Origin: Pseudarthrobacter sp. NamB4 | GTDB lineage: Bacteria > Actinomycetota > Actinomycetes > Actinomycetales > Micrococcaceae | Assembly (NCBI RefSeq): GCF_005796185.1 | Contig: NZ_VAHM01000020.1 | Span: forward strand, 1-64,000 | Direction: 5' to 3' | DNA: 64,000 nucleotides | Shown here: positions 51,940 to 60,574 of the stretch, piece by piece | How the letters are laid out: the number at the start of each line of letters is the position of its first letter | Position numbering within the stretch: position 1 is the stretch's first letter | Made by a program: the position numbers and the translations under genes | The notes under the pieces: model-generated | What the model was told of the DNA's origin: nothing | Seen by the model: only the letters and a program-made list of their open reading frames with translations | Databases searched by the model: none

Positions 51940-53064
51940 TCAAAGCAGGTTCAGCGTGGTGAGCTGCTTGGCCATCCCGGCGCCGTCCGGCGAGTAGATC
52001 CACGGGACTTTCGATGCAGAATGGTCGCCGTCTTCAGAGTGGCCGCCGGCGAAGACGGATTCGCTCATGGACAGCTGCCGGATGGCTATCGCGGCAACCT
52101 TGTCCGGGTTTTCCTGGGCGAAGCCGGAGTAGATAGCCTCGTCATGTTGGCCGTTATCGCCGATCAGGAGCCACCGCATGTCCGGGAACTCCTTGCTCAG
52201 GCGTTCCAGGTTGCGGTGCTTGTGGTCCTGGCCGCTGCGGAACCAGCGGTCCTGCGTCAGGCCCCAGTCCGTCAGCAGCAGCGCCCCTTTCGGGTACATG
52301 TTCCGGTTCAGGAAGCGGGCCAGGGTTGGTGCAGCGTTCCACGGGCCGGTGGACAGGTAGATCACCGGGGCGTCGGGGTGCTCGATGATCAGCCGGTCCA
52401 TCAAGACGGCCATGCCGGGGGTTGCCATGCGGGCGCGCTCACTCAGCACGAAGGTGTTCCAGAGCGCCAGGAACGGACGGGGCAGGGCGGTGACCATGAC
52501 GGTGTCGTCGATATCGGACACGATGCCGAACTTCACGTCCGGGGCGATCACCTGGATGGGTGCCTCCACCGGTTCCGTTCCTTCCGCCCGCAGGACGGCT
52601 GTATGCCACCCGGGGGACAGCTCCACCGCCACCTCGGTGTCGATCAGGCCGCCCCGGTCCGCGCGGACATGGGTGACGACATCGCCGATGGTGATCTCGA
52701 CGTCGGTGAACTGCAGCGGCACACCCGTGAAGGCGCGCCAGCCGCGGACGTTCTGGTTGCCGTTCTGGGCCTCGGTTTCCGCTTTGCTGCCCGGGAGCGG
52801 TTTCTGGGTCATCAGCACCCGGCCGAGCACCCGGATCTGAGTGGTGGATCCGTAACCCTGGTAGGCGATGGTCTGCGGAACAAACTTCCAGCGTTTGGCC
52901 AACTGGATGCGGACGTTGTTGAAGGCGTCGGAGACCTTATGCGCGAGCCTGAACACCGGGTTCCCGGAAAGCAGGGTGTGGTCCGTTCCATTCCGGTCCT
53001 GCGTGCTTTCCGGGCCCTGGGAGGTTGCTGCGTCCTGAGGCGGGTTCTGGTGAGCCGTGTCCAT
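51940..53064 (-). CDS. DUF2183 (APP1-type) phosphatase-domain protein
   Basis: 374 aa from ATG 53064 (MDTAHQNPPQDAATSQ); the 52-residue upstream reading is shadow. An N-terminal beta-rich domain (about 60-190) precedes the DUF2183 domain with the HAD-like DxDxT motif VSDIDDTVMVT, VIYLSTGPWNAAPTLARFL and LLIGDNGQHD. Yeast App1 with this domain is a phosphatidate phosphatase. No membrane segment. Function in bacteria unproven. Confidence 0.88.
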   Translation of the reverse strand: MDTAHQNPPQDAATSQGPESTQDRNGTDHTLLSGNPVFRLAHKVSDAFNNVRIQLAKRWKFVPQTIAYQGYGSTTQIRVLGRVLMTQKPLPGSKAETEAQNGNQNVRGWRAFTGVPLQFTDVEITIGDVVTHVRADRGGLIDTEVAVELSPGWHTAVLRAEGTEPVEAPIQVIAPDVKFGIVSDIDDTVMVTALPRPFLALWNTFVLSERARMATPGMAVLMDRLIIEHPDAPVIYLSTGPWNAAPTLARFLNRNMYPKGALLLTDWGLTQDRWFRSGQDHKHRNLERLSKEFPDMRWLLIGDNGQHDEAIYSGFAQENPDKVAAIAIRQLSMSESVFAGGHSEDGDHSASKVPWIYSPDGAGMAKQLTTLNLL

Positions 53065-53131
53065 GGCACCACTCTGCCACAGGCTGTACTGCATCGGACG
53101 GTTTCCGGGTCCTTGCCGGCACCGCATTACG

Positions 53132-53863
53132 TCACCCTTCGCCCAGGATCCACCGCAGGGTCTCGGCGTTCCGCACCGCGTTGCCGCCGCCGTCGTTGTT
53201 GAAATAGGCGTAAACATCAAGGCCCTGGCCGGACCACTCGCGGACCCTTTCCGCCCACCAGTGCAGGTCGTCGTCTGAATAGGAACCGCCGTAAAGGTGC
53301 TGCGGGTCCGGCCCGTGCAGCCGCACGTAGGTGAACGGTGCGGTGGTCCGCAGGATGCAGGGCAGGTTGGCCCCGCTCATCACGCAGTAGGCAGCCTGGT
53401 GCCGCTCCAGCAACGCAAAAACCTCCGGATTGTCCCAACTGGGGTGCCGGAACTCCACCGAAACCCGGATCCACGGCGGGACGGCAGCCAGGAAGTAGTC
53501 CAGCCGGGCGTCGTCACGCTCCATCTGCGGCGGAAGCTGGACCAGCAGGACCGCCCTTTTGTCCCCCAGTTCATGCCAACAGCGCTCAATCCGTTCCAGC
53601 CACACCTCGGGCGCGTACAGTTTTCTGGCGTGGGTGAGTCCACGCGGGGCTTTGACGGACATGGAGAACCCGTGCGGCAGCCGCTGGTTCCAGCCGGCGA
53701 ACGTGCTGTCCCGGGGCCAGCGGTAGAAGCTGGCGTTGAGCTCGACGGTGCTGAACCGGGAGACATAGTGCTTGAGCCGGTCCTTGGCTGGCAGCCCGGG
53801 CGGATAGAGGACGTTTTCCCAGTGGTCATAGCTCCAGCCGGAGGTCCCGATGTGGATTGCCAT
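53132..53863 (-). CDS. DUF72 (YecE-like) protein
   Basis: 243 aa TIM-barrel: HIGTSGWSYDHWENVLYPPG, RFSTVELNASFYRWP, FSMSVKAPRGLTHARKL, VSVEFRHPSWDNPE, then VYAYFNNDGGGNAVRNA at the end. All conserved DUF72 blocks are present. Function unknown despite structures. Its Shine-Dalgarno region GGGAGGAAC is tandemly duplicated. Confidence 0.92.
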   Translation of the reverse strand: MAIHIGTSGWSYDHWENVLYPPGLPAKDRLKHYVSRFSTVELNASFYRWPRDSTFAGWNQRLPHGFSMSVKAPRGLTHARKLYAPEVWLERIERCWHELGDKRAVLLVQLPPQMERDDARLDYFLAAVPPWIRVSVEFRHPSWDNPEVFALLERHQAAYCVMSGANLPCILRTTAPFTYVRLHGPDPQHLYGGSYSDDDLHWWAERVREWSGQGLDVYAYFNNDGGGNAVRNAETLRWILGEG

Positions 53864-53864
53864 A

Positions 53865-53897
53865 GTTCCTCCCGGTGTGCTGTTCCTCCCGGTGTGC
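53865..53897. repeat. 17-bp tandem repeat covering the DUF72 ribosome-binding site
   Basis: GTTCCTCCCGGTGTGC occurs at 53865-53880 and again at 53882-53897 with one base between. On the minus strand each copy carries GGGAGGAAC; only the proximal one is at functional spacing to ATG 53863. Confidence 0.8.
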
Positions 53898-53964
53898 CTC
53901 AGGGCTTTCAGGCTACACCGGTGAGTGCCCTTCCCTTTGGGAGCGGCTGTGGCAGGGTAAGGAC

Positions 53965-55773
53965 ATGGCGCGGATTGAGGATTACGCAGTGGTGGGTGAC
54001 CTTCAGACGGGGGCCCTGATCAGCAAAGAGGGGTCCATCGACTGGCTCTGCCTGCCGAGGTTCGATTCCCCCGCATGCTTCAACGCCCTGCTGGACACGC
54101 CCGAAGCCGGGCGCTGGCTGCTGGCTCCTGCGGGCGGGGGAGCGTGTACCCGAAGAGGGTACCGGGAGGGCACGCTGGTCCTGGAGACGGAGTGGGAAAC
54201 GCCTGATGGGACCGTGCGGGTCATCGATTTCATGCCGCCGCGCGACTCCGTGGCGGACATTGTCCGCATCGTTGAAGGCGTCAGCGGCAGCGTCAGGATG
54301 CACAGTGAACTGGTCCTACGTTTTGACTACGGCCACATCATTCCCTGGGTGCGCCGGGACCAGCTTGGACTTCATGCCATTGCCGGGCCGGACGCCGTCT
54401 ACCTGGTGACCCCGGCACCCCTTCACGGGGAGAACATGCACACGGTCAGTGATTTCACTGTTGAGGCCGGAGACAGGGTCCCGTTCGTGCTCACCTGGGC
54501 GCCAAGCCACGTGGGCAGGCCGCATACGGTCGACGCCGAGGAAGTCCTTCGCACCACGCATGCCTTTTGGCGGGGCTGGGTTTCCCAATGCACGGTGAAG
54601 GGTGAGTACCGGGAGGCGGTGGTGCGTTCCCTGGTGACCCTGAAGGCCCTGACCTACGCGCCTACAGGCGGGATCGTGGCGGCAGTGACCACCTCCCTGC
54701 CCGAGCAGATAGGAGGGCCACGCAACTGGGACTACCGCTACTGCTGGCTGCGGGACGCCACCATGACATTGCAGGCCCTCATGGCCGCGGGCTACACGGC
54801 GGAAGCAGCCGCCTGGCGGGATTGGTTGCTGCGCGCCGTGGCCGGTGACCCTGCCGACCTGCAGATCATGTACGGCATCCACGGCGAGCGCCGCCTGCCT
54901 GAAATGGAACTGCCCTGGCTGAAGGGCTACGAGAACTCTTCTCCCGTGCGCATCGGCAACGGGGCTGCGGAGCAGCTGCAGCTGGACGTCTGGGGCGAGG
55001 TGCTGGACTGCCTTGCACTGACCCGGAACTCGCTGCTGAAGCATCCGGACGAGGCGTGGGACGTGCAGCTTTCCCTGATGGAGCACCTCGAAACCATCTG
55101 GGACCAGCCGGACAACGGGCTGTGGGAGATGCGCGGGCCGCGCCGGCACTTCACGCATTCAAAGGTGATGGCCTGGGTGGCGGCGGACCGAATGGTGAAA
55201 GGCGTCCGCGACTCCGGCCTGAAGGGGCCGGTGGAGCGCTGGGAGCGGCTGCGGGACATCATCCATGAGGACGTTATGGCCAATGGCTTCGATGCTTCCC
55301 GCAATACCTTCGTGCAGTCGTACGGCAGGCCCGAGCTGGACGCCAGCCTCCTCCTGATTCCGCGGGTTGGGTTCCTGCCGCCGGACGACCCCCGGGTGAT
55401 CGGAACCATTGAAGCCATCCAGCGGGAACTCACCGAGGACGGGTTCGTGCTGCGCTACCGCCCGGAAGAGAGCGACGACGGCCTGCCGGGGGACGAGGGA
55501 ATCTTCCTGGCCTGCTCGTTCTGGCTGGTGGAGGCGCTTTTGGGCGCGGGCCGCCATGAGGAGTCACGGAAACTTTTCGAGCGGCTGCTGGAGCTGCGGA
55601 ACGACGTCGGTCTGCTGAGTGAGGAATGGGCCGTGAAAGCCGGCCGGCAGCTGGGCAACACCCCACAGGCCTTCAGCCACTTTGCGCTTGTGACTAGCGC
55701 TTTGGAGCTTCATCAGGATACGGTGCGGCGAAGTGACACTCCCATTCCGCCTGAAGCGGCGGAGCCGTGCTGA
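53965..55773 (+). CDS. GH15-family glycoside hydrolase (trehalase/glucoamylase type)
   Basis: 602 aa. N-terminal GH15-N domain ([40 protein letters not shown]), a beta-sandwich to about residue 230, then an alpha/alpha toroid ([57 protein letters not shown] with a catalytic Glu). The architecture equals that of mycobacterial GH15 trehalases such as Rv2402. ATG 53965 after GTAAGG. Cytosolic hydrolysis of trehalose or alpha-glucans is likely. Confidence 0.9.
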   Translation: MARIEDYAVVGDLQTGALISKEGSIDWLCLPRFDSPACFNALLDTPEAGRWLLAPAGGGACTRRGYREGTLVLETEWETPDGTVRVIDFMPPRDSVADIVRIVEGVSGSVRMHSELVLRFDYGHIIPWVRRDQLGLHAIAGPDAVYLVTPAPLHGENMHTVSDFTVEAGDRVPFVLTWAPSHVGRPHTVDAEEVLRTTHAFWRGWVSQCTVKGEYREAVVRSLVTLKALTYAPTGGIVAAVTTSLPEQIGGPRNWDYRYCWLRDATMTLQALMAAGYTAEAAAWRDWLLRAVAGDPADLQIMYGIHGERRLPEMELPWLKGYENSSPVRIGNGAAEQLQLDVWGEVLDCLALTRNSLLKHPDEAWDVQLSLMEHLETIWDQPDNGLWEMRGPRRHFTHSKVMAWVAADRMVKGVRDSGLKGPVERWERLRDIIHEDVMANGFDASRNTFVQSYGRPELDASLLLIPRVGFLPPDDPRVIGTIEAIQRELTEDGFVLRYRPEESDDGLPGDEGIFLACSFWLVEALLGAGRHEESRKLFERLLELRNDVGLLSEEWAVKAGRQLGNTPQAFSHFALVTSALELHQDTVRRSDTPIPPEAAEPC

Positions 55774-55814
55774 GGCGGTGCGGTCCGGGAGTGGCTTCTC
55801 CTTCGCAGAATAGA

Positions 55815-55826
55815 TAAGTATACTTA
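55815..55826. promoter_or_regulatory. TAAGTATACTTA palindrome
   Basis: Perfect 12-bp palindrome 63 bp before the start of the next gene, related to the sites at 39076 and 57227 (shared TAAG-N4-CTTA). Confidence 0.45.
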
Positions 55827-55888
55827 CTAAGACCTCATGGAGTGCTCCCACAAAGCACAACGCCGTGACTGACGGAGGAGTGATATTA

Positions 55889-56179
55889 ATGGCCGGGTAT
55901 TTTGAACTGGTGGACGCGCCCGACGGTGGCTACAGGGTCCGGATGCTGGATGGAAGCGGAAGCCTGATGGCCATCTCGGTCACGTTTCCCACTAAGCGGG
56001 CTGCCGTTGCCGGAGTGGCAATGGCGCGGGAAATCGCCGGCACGGGGCTGATCCGGGACAAGAGCCATGACGGCGCCGGAACAGTCATCCGGGAGCGCGT
56101 CCGCCCCGTTGCCTCTGCCAAGGAGGAGGCTGCCCGCCACAAGAAGACCCCCGCATCCAAGCGGGCAGCGGTCAGCTGA
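55889..56179 (+). CDS. YegP-like (DUF1508) small protein
   Basis: 96 aa. MAGYFELVDAPDGGYRVRML, DGSGSLMAISVTFPTKRAAV and AGVAMAREIA match the DUF1508 beta-beta-alpha repeat with its F-E-x(6)-G-x(2)-R pattern; the C-terminal third is basic (RHKKTPASKRAAVS), possibly nucleic-acid binding. GGAGGAG lies 8 bases before ATG 55889, so the in-frame GTG at 55865 is rejected. The stop overlaps the next start (TGATG). Confidence 0.75.
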   Translation: MAGYFELVDAPDGGYRVRMLDGSGSLMAISVTFPTKRAAVAGVAMAREIAGTGLIRDKSHDGAGTVIRERVRPVASAKEEAARHKKTPASKRAAVS

Positions 56180-56886
56180 TGGTGCACCAAGCCAAGACAC
56201 CCTCTGGCGCTCGACGCCGGGGGGTTCTTTTTGACGTGGACGGAACGCTGATTGATTCCTCCTACATCCACACCATGGCGTGGTGGGGTGCCTTCCGTCA
56301 GTACGGCTACGACATTCCCATGGCCTCCATTCACCACTATGTGGGCATGGGCGGTGACCGGCTGGTGGACAATCTCCTGCCGGGCGACCGGGACCGCTCG
56401 GCGGACGCGGAGATCATGGCCAGCCACGGCGCCCTGTATGCATCCCACTGGCCCGCCCTGCGGGCGTTTGAAGGAGCCAAGGAGCTGCTGGCCCAGTGCC
56501 ATGCCGGGGGACTGGCGGTGGCGCTGGCTTCTTCCGCCCGCCACAGGGACCTGGAGGTCATGAAGGGCGTCCTGGAGTCCGATGCCTTCATCGACGGCGC
56601 CACCAGCGCCAATGACGCCAAGGAGAGCAAGCCCTCCCCGGACATCCTGGTGGCGGCACTGGAGGCGATCGGTGTTGACGCCGCAGACGCCGTCTTCGTA
56701 GGGGATGCGGTCTGGGACATGAAGGCTGCGGCGGCCCTGGGAATCCCCTGTGTGGCTGTCAGGTGCGGGGGAATCAACGCGGTGGAACTTCGTGAAGCGG
56801 GGGCAATAGAGGTCTATGAAGGGCCTGCTGATCTGCTCCAGAACCTTACCTCCAGCGCCATTGGGCGGCTGATCGCCAGGGCTTAG
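56179..56886 (+). CDS. HAD-superfamily phosphatase
   Basis: 235 aa. Motif I GVLFDVDGTLIDSS, cap domain to about residue 100, motif II ALASSARHRD, motif III Lys in KESKPSPDILVAAL and motif IV FVGDAVWDMKAAAALGI are complete. It resembles phosphoglycolate phosphatase/beta-phosphoglucomutase-type HADs; the proximity of GH1 and GH15 genes would suit a sugar phosphate, but that is inference. Coupled to the YegP-like gene by TGATG. Confidence 0.9.
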   Translation: MVHQAKTPSGARRRGVLFDVDGTLIDSSYIHTMAWWGAFRQYGYDIPMASIHHYVGMGGDRLVDNLLPGDRDRSADAEIMASHGALYASHWPALRAFEGAKELLAQCHAGGLAVALASSARHRDLEVMKGVLESDAFIDGATSANDAKESKPSPDILVAALEAIGVDAADAVFVGDAVWDMKAAAALGIPCVAVRCGGINAVELREAGAIEVYEGPADLLQNLTSSAIGRLIARA

Positions 56887-56895
56887 GGACTGTCC

Positions 56896-57144
56896 TCAGA
56901 GGGTCTGCCCGCCGGCCACTGCGTCTTCGTCGCCCTGGTTCGCGGGTTTGGCCCAGGACACTGCCACCTTGACTGAGCCGTCGTCGTTCCTCTCGATGTC
57001 CGTGACGATATCGGACACGCTGGCGCCCATCTCCACAATCCGGTGGCGGTAGGAGTTGACCAGCTCCTCGAGGCTCGCTTCCGTCCATTCGCCCGGCCGC
57101 ATACGGGTGGAGATTTCAACGGGTTCGGGCTGGTATAGCGACAT
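56896..57144 (-). CDS. small hypothetical protein (82 aa)
   Basis: Starts MSLYQPEPVEISTRMRPGEW and contains ASLEELVNSYRHRIVEMGAS and DGSVKVAVSWAKPA: a soluble alpha/beta protein. AGAGGAACG precedes ATG 57144. A TAAG-type palindrome is 83 bp upstream. No family recognised. Confidence 0.68.
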   Translation of the reverse strand: MSLYQPEPVEISTRMRPGEWTEASLEELVNSYRHRIVEMGASVSDIVTDIERNDDGSVKVAVSWAKPANQGDEDAVAGGQTL

Positions 57145-57226
57145 GGCGTTCCTCTTTCACTCGTGCTGTCTGCGGATGTGGCTCTTCCTACGCTAGGAGC
57201 CGCAGCCCGCGACGACAAGGCTTTAG

Positions 57227-57238
57227 TCAGCCTGCTTA
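57227..57238. promoter_or_regulatory. imperfect TAAG/CTTA palindrome in divergent promoter
   Basis: TCAGC-CT-GCTTA, one mismatch from the perfect palindrome TAAGC-N2-GCTTA seen at 39076, followed by a T-run (ACTTTTTTG). Lies between the 82-aa gene (-) and the alcohol dehydrogenase (+). Confidence 0.38.
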
Positions 57239-57317
57239 CTTTTTTGTCCGATTGCCGATAGCGTCGAAGGACGGGCGCGAGCCCCGACTGACGGCAGGAC
57301 TTCCGGAAAGGCGAGTT

Positions 57318-58499
57318 GTGAAAGCACTGACGTGGCAAGGAAAACGTTCTGTAAGCGTGGAGGAAGTACCGGACCCTGTGATCCAGGAGCCGACGGATGC
57401 CATTGTCCGCATCACCTCCACGGCGATTTGCGGATCGGACCTGCACCTGTACGAGGTGCTGGGACCGTACATGCACAAGGGCGATGTCATCGGACACGAA
57501 CCCATGGGCATCGTGGAGGAAGTGGGCAGCGCAGTCACCAACCTGCGGAAGGGTGACCGGGTGGTCGTTCCCTTCAACATTGCCTGCGGCCACTGCTACA
57601 TGTGCTCGCTGGGGCTGCAGTCCCAGTGTGAAACCACCCAGGTTAAGGACAAGGGCTCAGGCGCCGCCCTCTTCGGCTACTCAGAGCTGTATGGTTCTGT
57701 GCCCGGCGGCCAGGCCGAATACCTCCGCGTCCCGCACGCGGATTACGGCCCGGTGAAAGTCGGCACGGAACTTCCGGATGAGCGGTACCTCTTCCTCTCG
57801 GACATCCTCCCCACCGCATGGCAGGCAGTGGAGTACGCCGACACTCCTGCCGGCGGCACCCTCGCAGTGTTCGGGCTGGGCCCGGTGGGCCAGTTCGCCG
57901 GCAGGATCGGCGTCCAGCGGGGGCTTCGCGTCATCGGCATCGACCCTGTTCCCGAGCGCCGCGAGATGGCTGCGCGGCACGGGGTGGAAGCCCTCGACTA
58001 CGGCAAAGACGTGGCGGACGAACTGCGGGAGATGACCGCCGGAAGGGGCCCGGACGCGGTGGTGGACGCCGTCGGCATGGAAGCCCATGGTTCTCCCGCA
58101 GCGGGCTTCGCCCACCAGGCGCTGGGCCTGCTGCCGGACAAGCTGGCGCAAAAGGCCATGGAGACCGCCGGCGTGGACCGGCTGGCGGCGCTGCACACCT
58201 CCATCGACGCCGTGCGGCGCGGCGGAACGCTCTCCCTGAGCGGCGTGTACGGGGGCCAAGCCAGCCCCATGCCGATGCTCACCATGTTCGACAAGCAACT
58301 CCAGATCCGGATGGGCCAGTGCAATGTTCGGCACTGGATCGATGACCTGATTCCTTTGGTGGAAGACGACGCCGATCCGCTGGGCGTGATGGATCTGGTT
58401 ACCCACCGTTCGGGACTGGAAGGGGCGCCCGCCCTGTACGAGAAGTTCCAGAAAAAAGAGGACGGCTGCATCAAGGTGGTCCTGAACCCCGGCGCCTGA
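57318..58499 (+). CDS. zinc-dependent alcohol dehydrogenase (formaldehyde dehydrogenase-like)
   Basis: 393 aa, longer than ordinary MDR alcohol dehydrogenases because of an insertion about residues 255-300 (GMEAHGSPAAGFAHQALG). Catalytic zinc CGSDLHLYE and GHEPMGIV, structural zinc Cys set in NIACGHCYMCSLGLQSQC, cofactor loop VFGLGPVGQFAGRIG. This is the glutathione-independent formaldehyde dehydrogenase/FDH-like subgroup. GTG 57318 follows GGAAAGGCG. Substrate uncertain. Confidence 0.9.
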   Translation: MKALTWQGKRSVSVEEVPDPVIQEPTDAIVRITSTAICGSDLHLYEVLGPYMHKGDVIGHEPMGIVEEVGSAVTNLRKGDRVVVPFNIACGHCYMCSLGLQSQCETTQVKDKGSGAALFGYSELYGSVPGGQAEYLRVPHADYGPVKVGTELPDERYLFLSDILPTAWQAVEYADTPAGGTLAVFGLGPVGQFAGRIGVQRGLRVIGIDPVPERREMAARHGVEALDYGKDVADELREMTAGRGPDAVVDAVGMEAHGSPAAGFAHQALGLLPDKLAQKAMETAGVDRLAALHTSIDAVRRGGTLSLSGVYGGQASPMPMLTMFDKQLQIRMGQCNVRHWIDDLIPLVEDDADPLGVMDLVTHRSGLEGAPALYEKFQKKEDGCIKVVLNPGA

Positions 58500-58512
58500 C
58501 TCCCGAGTTAAT

Positions 58513-59655
58513 TCAGCACAGGCTGTTCATCGCCTCCTGCGCCACCTCCTGCATCTCGTAAATCAATGGGTTCAACTCCAGGGTGGGTGGTGCGGGCGGG
58601 TAAGCGACCGTCATGGCGATTTGCTTGCTGCCGTCCTCGCTGGTCATGGCCACGGTTCCATAGCCGTCCACATCGCCGGGGAGTCCATAGTAAAAGCGGT
58701 TGGTGCAGGTGTTGTTCCAGCGCCGCAGGGCAAAGCCGTAATACTGCGAGTATCCCCCCTTCATGGCCGTCACTGTGTCCGGTGCCAGCAGCCTGCCCTG
58801 GAGCAGCGCCGCGTAGAACGTGTTCACTTCCTCAACCGTGGACACGGCTCCGTTGGAGGGGGCCTCGGCCAACCAGGCCGGCATGCCGGCATCCTGCCTC
58901 ATGCCTTCGACGGTGATGTATCCGTGAATCATGGCCGTGGGCGGGGAGCCCCCCAGCCTGGTTGTTGCCAGGCGAAGGGGACCGGCGATATCCGCGGCCA
59001 GGACCGTAGCAAGGTCCTGGCCGCGGAGCCGCTCAACAATCAGGGCAAGAGCCGCGTAGTTCGAGCGGGAGTAGTCAAAGATCCGTGCCAGCCGCCCGTC
59101 CCAGGGAACGGTGCCAGCGAGGGCCAACTGCTCTTCGAGGCTGAGCGGCCGGTTCATCCTCTCCACCCAGCGTCCCGATGCCAGCAGGGGGACGGTGAAG
59201 TCGGGGATTCCTGATTCGTGCGTCAGCAGCTGCCGGACAGTGAGGGGCCCAGGCGGCTGCAGGAGTGTACCGAACTCAGGCAAATAGGCGCTGACCTGGC
59301 CGTCCAGGTCCAGTCTGCCCTCTTCCACCAGCTTCATCACGGAAACGGCCACCATGGACTCAGTGATGGTGCCGACGTGGACGGGATCGGCAACCGTGGC
59401 GGACTCCCCGGACTCCAGGCTCCGTATGCCGGCCGCGTGCGTCCAGGCCTCACCCCTGTTCCGGACCGAGACCACGATTGCAGGGGCACCTTCCTCCACC
59501 ATCCGGGCACTGAAGTTCTCCAGGAGGGCGAACGCGGCAGGCTCGTCCGGTTCCGGCGGTGGCGGCTCCCCGGTGCACCCGACGGCGGCCGCCAGCAGGG
59601 CCGCGCACAGGGCGGCCGTAATCCGCTTCCTCCCGCAGCCACGCCGCCTGCCCAT
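58513..59655 (-). CDS. beta-lactamase-fold lipoprotein with altered active site
   Basis: 380 aa from ATG 59655. Lipoprotein signal (RKRITAALCAALLAAAVGC), then a class C/D-aminopeptidase-like serine hydrolase fold (VMKLVEEGRLDLDGQVSAYL, LTVRQLLTHESGIPDF). The nucleophile motif normally reading GSxTK is GTITE here: Thr 96 replaces Ser and Glu 99 replaces Lys. The second motif is YSR instead of YSN, and the third (HxG/KTG) is not recognisable. It is most likely an inactive relative with a binding role. An upstream TTG start is unlikely. Confidence 0.8.
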   Translation of the reverse strand: MGRRRGCGRKRITAALCAALLAAAVGCTGEPPPPEPDEPAAFALLENFSARMVEEGAPAIVVSVRNRGEAWTHAAGIRSLESGESATVADPVHVGTITESMVAVSVMKLVEEGRLDLDGQVSAYLPEFGTLLQPPGPLTVRQLLTHESGIPDFTVPLLASGRWVERMNRPLSLEEQLALAGTVPWDGRLARIFDYSRSNYAALALIVERLRGQDLATVLAADIAGPLRLATTRLGGSPPTAMIHGYITVEGMRQDAGMPAWLAEAPSNGAVSTVEEVNTFYAALLQGRLLAPDTVTAMKGGYSQYYGFALRRWNNTCTNRFYYGLPGDVDGYGTVAMTSEDGSKQIAMTVAYPPAPPTLELNPLIYEMQEVAQEAMNSLC

Positions 59656-59745
59656 GGAATCAATTCTCCCCAACCAACTTGCAGTTGACGTCGGAAAACG
59701 GGTTTTGAAGACGATTTTTTGCGGGTCGGTTGTGTGGGGCGGGCG

Positions 59746-60558
59746 TTAGGTGAGGCGCACCTGGCGGTTCATGTCCTTGTAGAGCAGGTAGCGGAACTCG
59801 CCAGGGCCGCCGGCGTAGCAGGCCTGCGGGCAGAAGGCTCGCAGCCACATGAAGTCGCCGGCTTCCACCTCCACCCAGTCGTTGTTCAGCAGGTACATGG
59901 CCTTGCCCTCCAGGACGTACAGGCCGTGCTCCATCACGTGGGTTTCCGGGAACGGGATGACGCCGCCGGGCTGGAACGTCACGATGTTCACCTGCATGTC
60001 GTGGGCCAGATCATTGGAGTCCGTGAAGCGGGTGGTCTTCCAGACGTCGTTGGTGTCCGGCATCGACGTAGGTTCCACGTCCTTTTCGTTGGTGACGAAG
60101 GACTTGGCCTCGTACCCTTCCAGACGTTCATAGGCTTTGCGGATCCAATGGAAGGACACGATGTCGTCCGAAACATTCTCCAGGCCCCACTGCGCACCGG
60201 CGGCCAGGTAGGCGTAGCCGCCCTCCTCGAGCTGGTGCAGTTCGCCGTCCAGGGTGAGGTTGACCGTGCCCTTGGTAACGAAGACCACGCCTTCCACGCC
60301 GGCCTCGAACTCGGCTTTGGGGGCAGCGCCGCCCGGGCCGATCTCCACGATCAGCTGCGAGAACGTGGTGGCGAAGCCCGAAATGGGGCGGGCGATGATC
60401 CAGGAGCGGGTGTTTGAAAAGCCCGGAAGATTGGACGTGACGATGTCCGTCATGACGCCCTTGGGGATCACTGTGTACGCCTCGGTGACGATGGCGCGCT
60501 CGGTGGTGAGGTGGGTCTGCGGCGGCAGGCCGCCTTCGGGGTAGTAGTACTTGCCCAT
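59746..60558 (-). CDS. allE: (S)-ureidoglycine aminohydrolase
   Basis: 270 aa double-cupin protein. MGKYYYPEGGLPPQTHLTTE, TEAYTVIPKGVMTDIVTSNL and LPGFSNTRSWIIARPISGF open the first cupin; the second has metal-ligand sequence ETHVMEHGLYVLEGKAMYLL and GDFMWLRAFCPQACYAGG. This equals E. coli AllE (YlbA): ureidoglycine + H2O to ureidoglycolate + NH3, with Mn. AAGGATCC precedes ATG 60558. Last gene of the malic enzyme-malate synthase-DUF6986-allE operon. Confidence 0.93.
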   Translation of the reverse strand: MGKYYYPEGGLPPQTHLTTERAIVTEAYTVIPKGVMTDIVTSNLPGFSNTRSWIIARPISGFATTFSQLIVEIGPGGAAPKAEFEAGVEGVVFVTKGTVNLTLDGELHQLEEGGYAYLAAGAQWGLENVSDDIVSFHWIRKAYERLEGYEAKSFVTNEKDVEPTSMPDTNDVWKTTRFTDSNDLAHDMQVNIVTFQPGGVIPFPETHVMEHGLYVLEGKAMYLLNNDWVEVEAGDFMWLRAFCPQACYAGGPGEFRYLLYKDMNRQVRLT

Positions 60559-60574
60559 GAAAGGGATCCTTTGC

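Noticed and set aside
51889..51946. Imperfect triplication of GGCT-x-TCAGRGC near the convergent GH1/DUF2183 stops
   Set aside because: Copies are short and diverged and partly coding; similarity is too weak to call a repeat element.
59330..59365. SVMK as a replacement SxxK nucleophile motif in the beta-lactamase-like protein
   Set aside because: It falls in the helix after the normal site (the segment equivalent to AAVMQLVEEG), so it is not positioned as the active-site serine.
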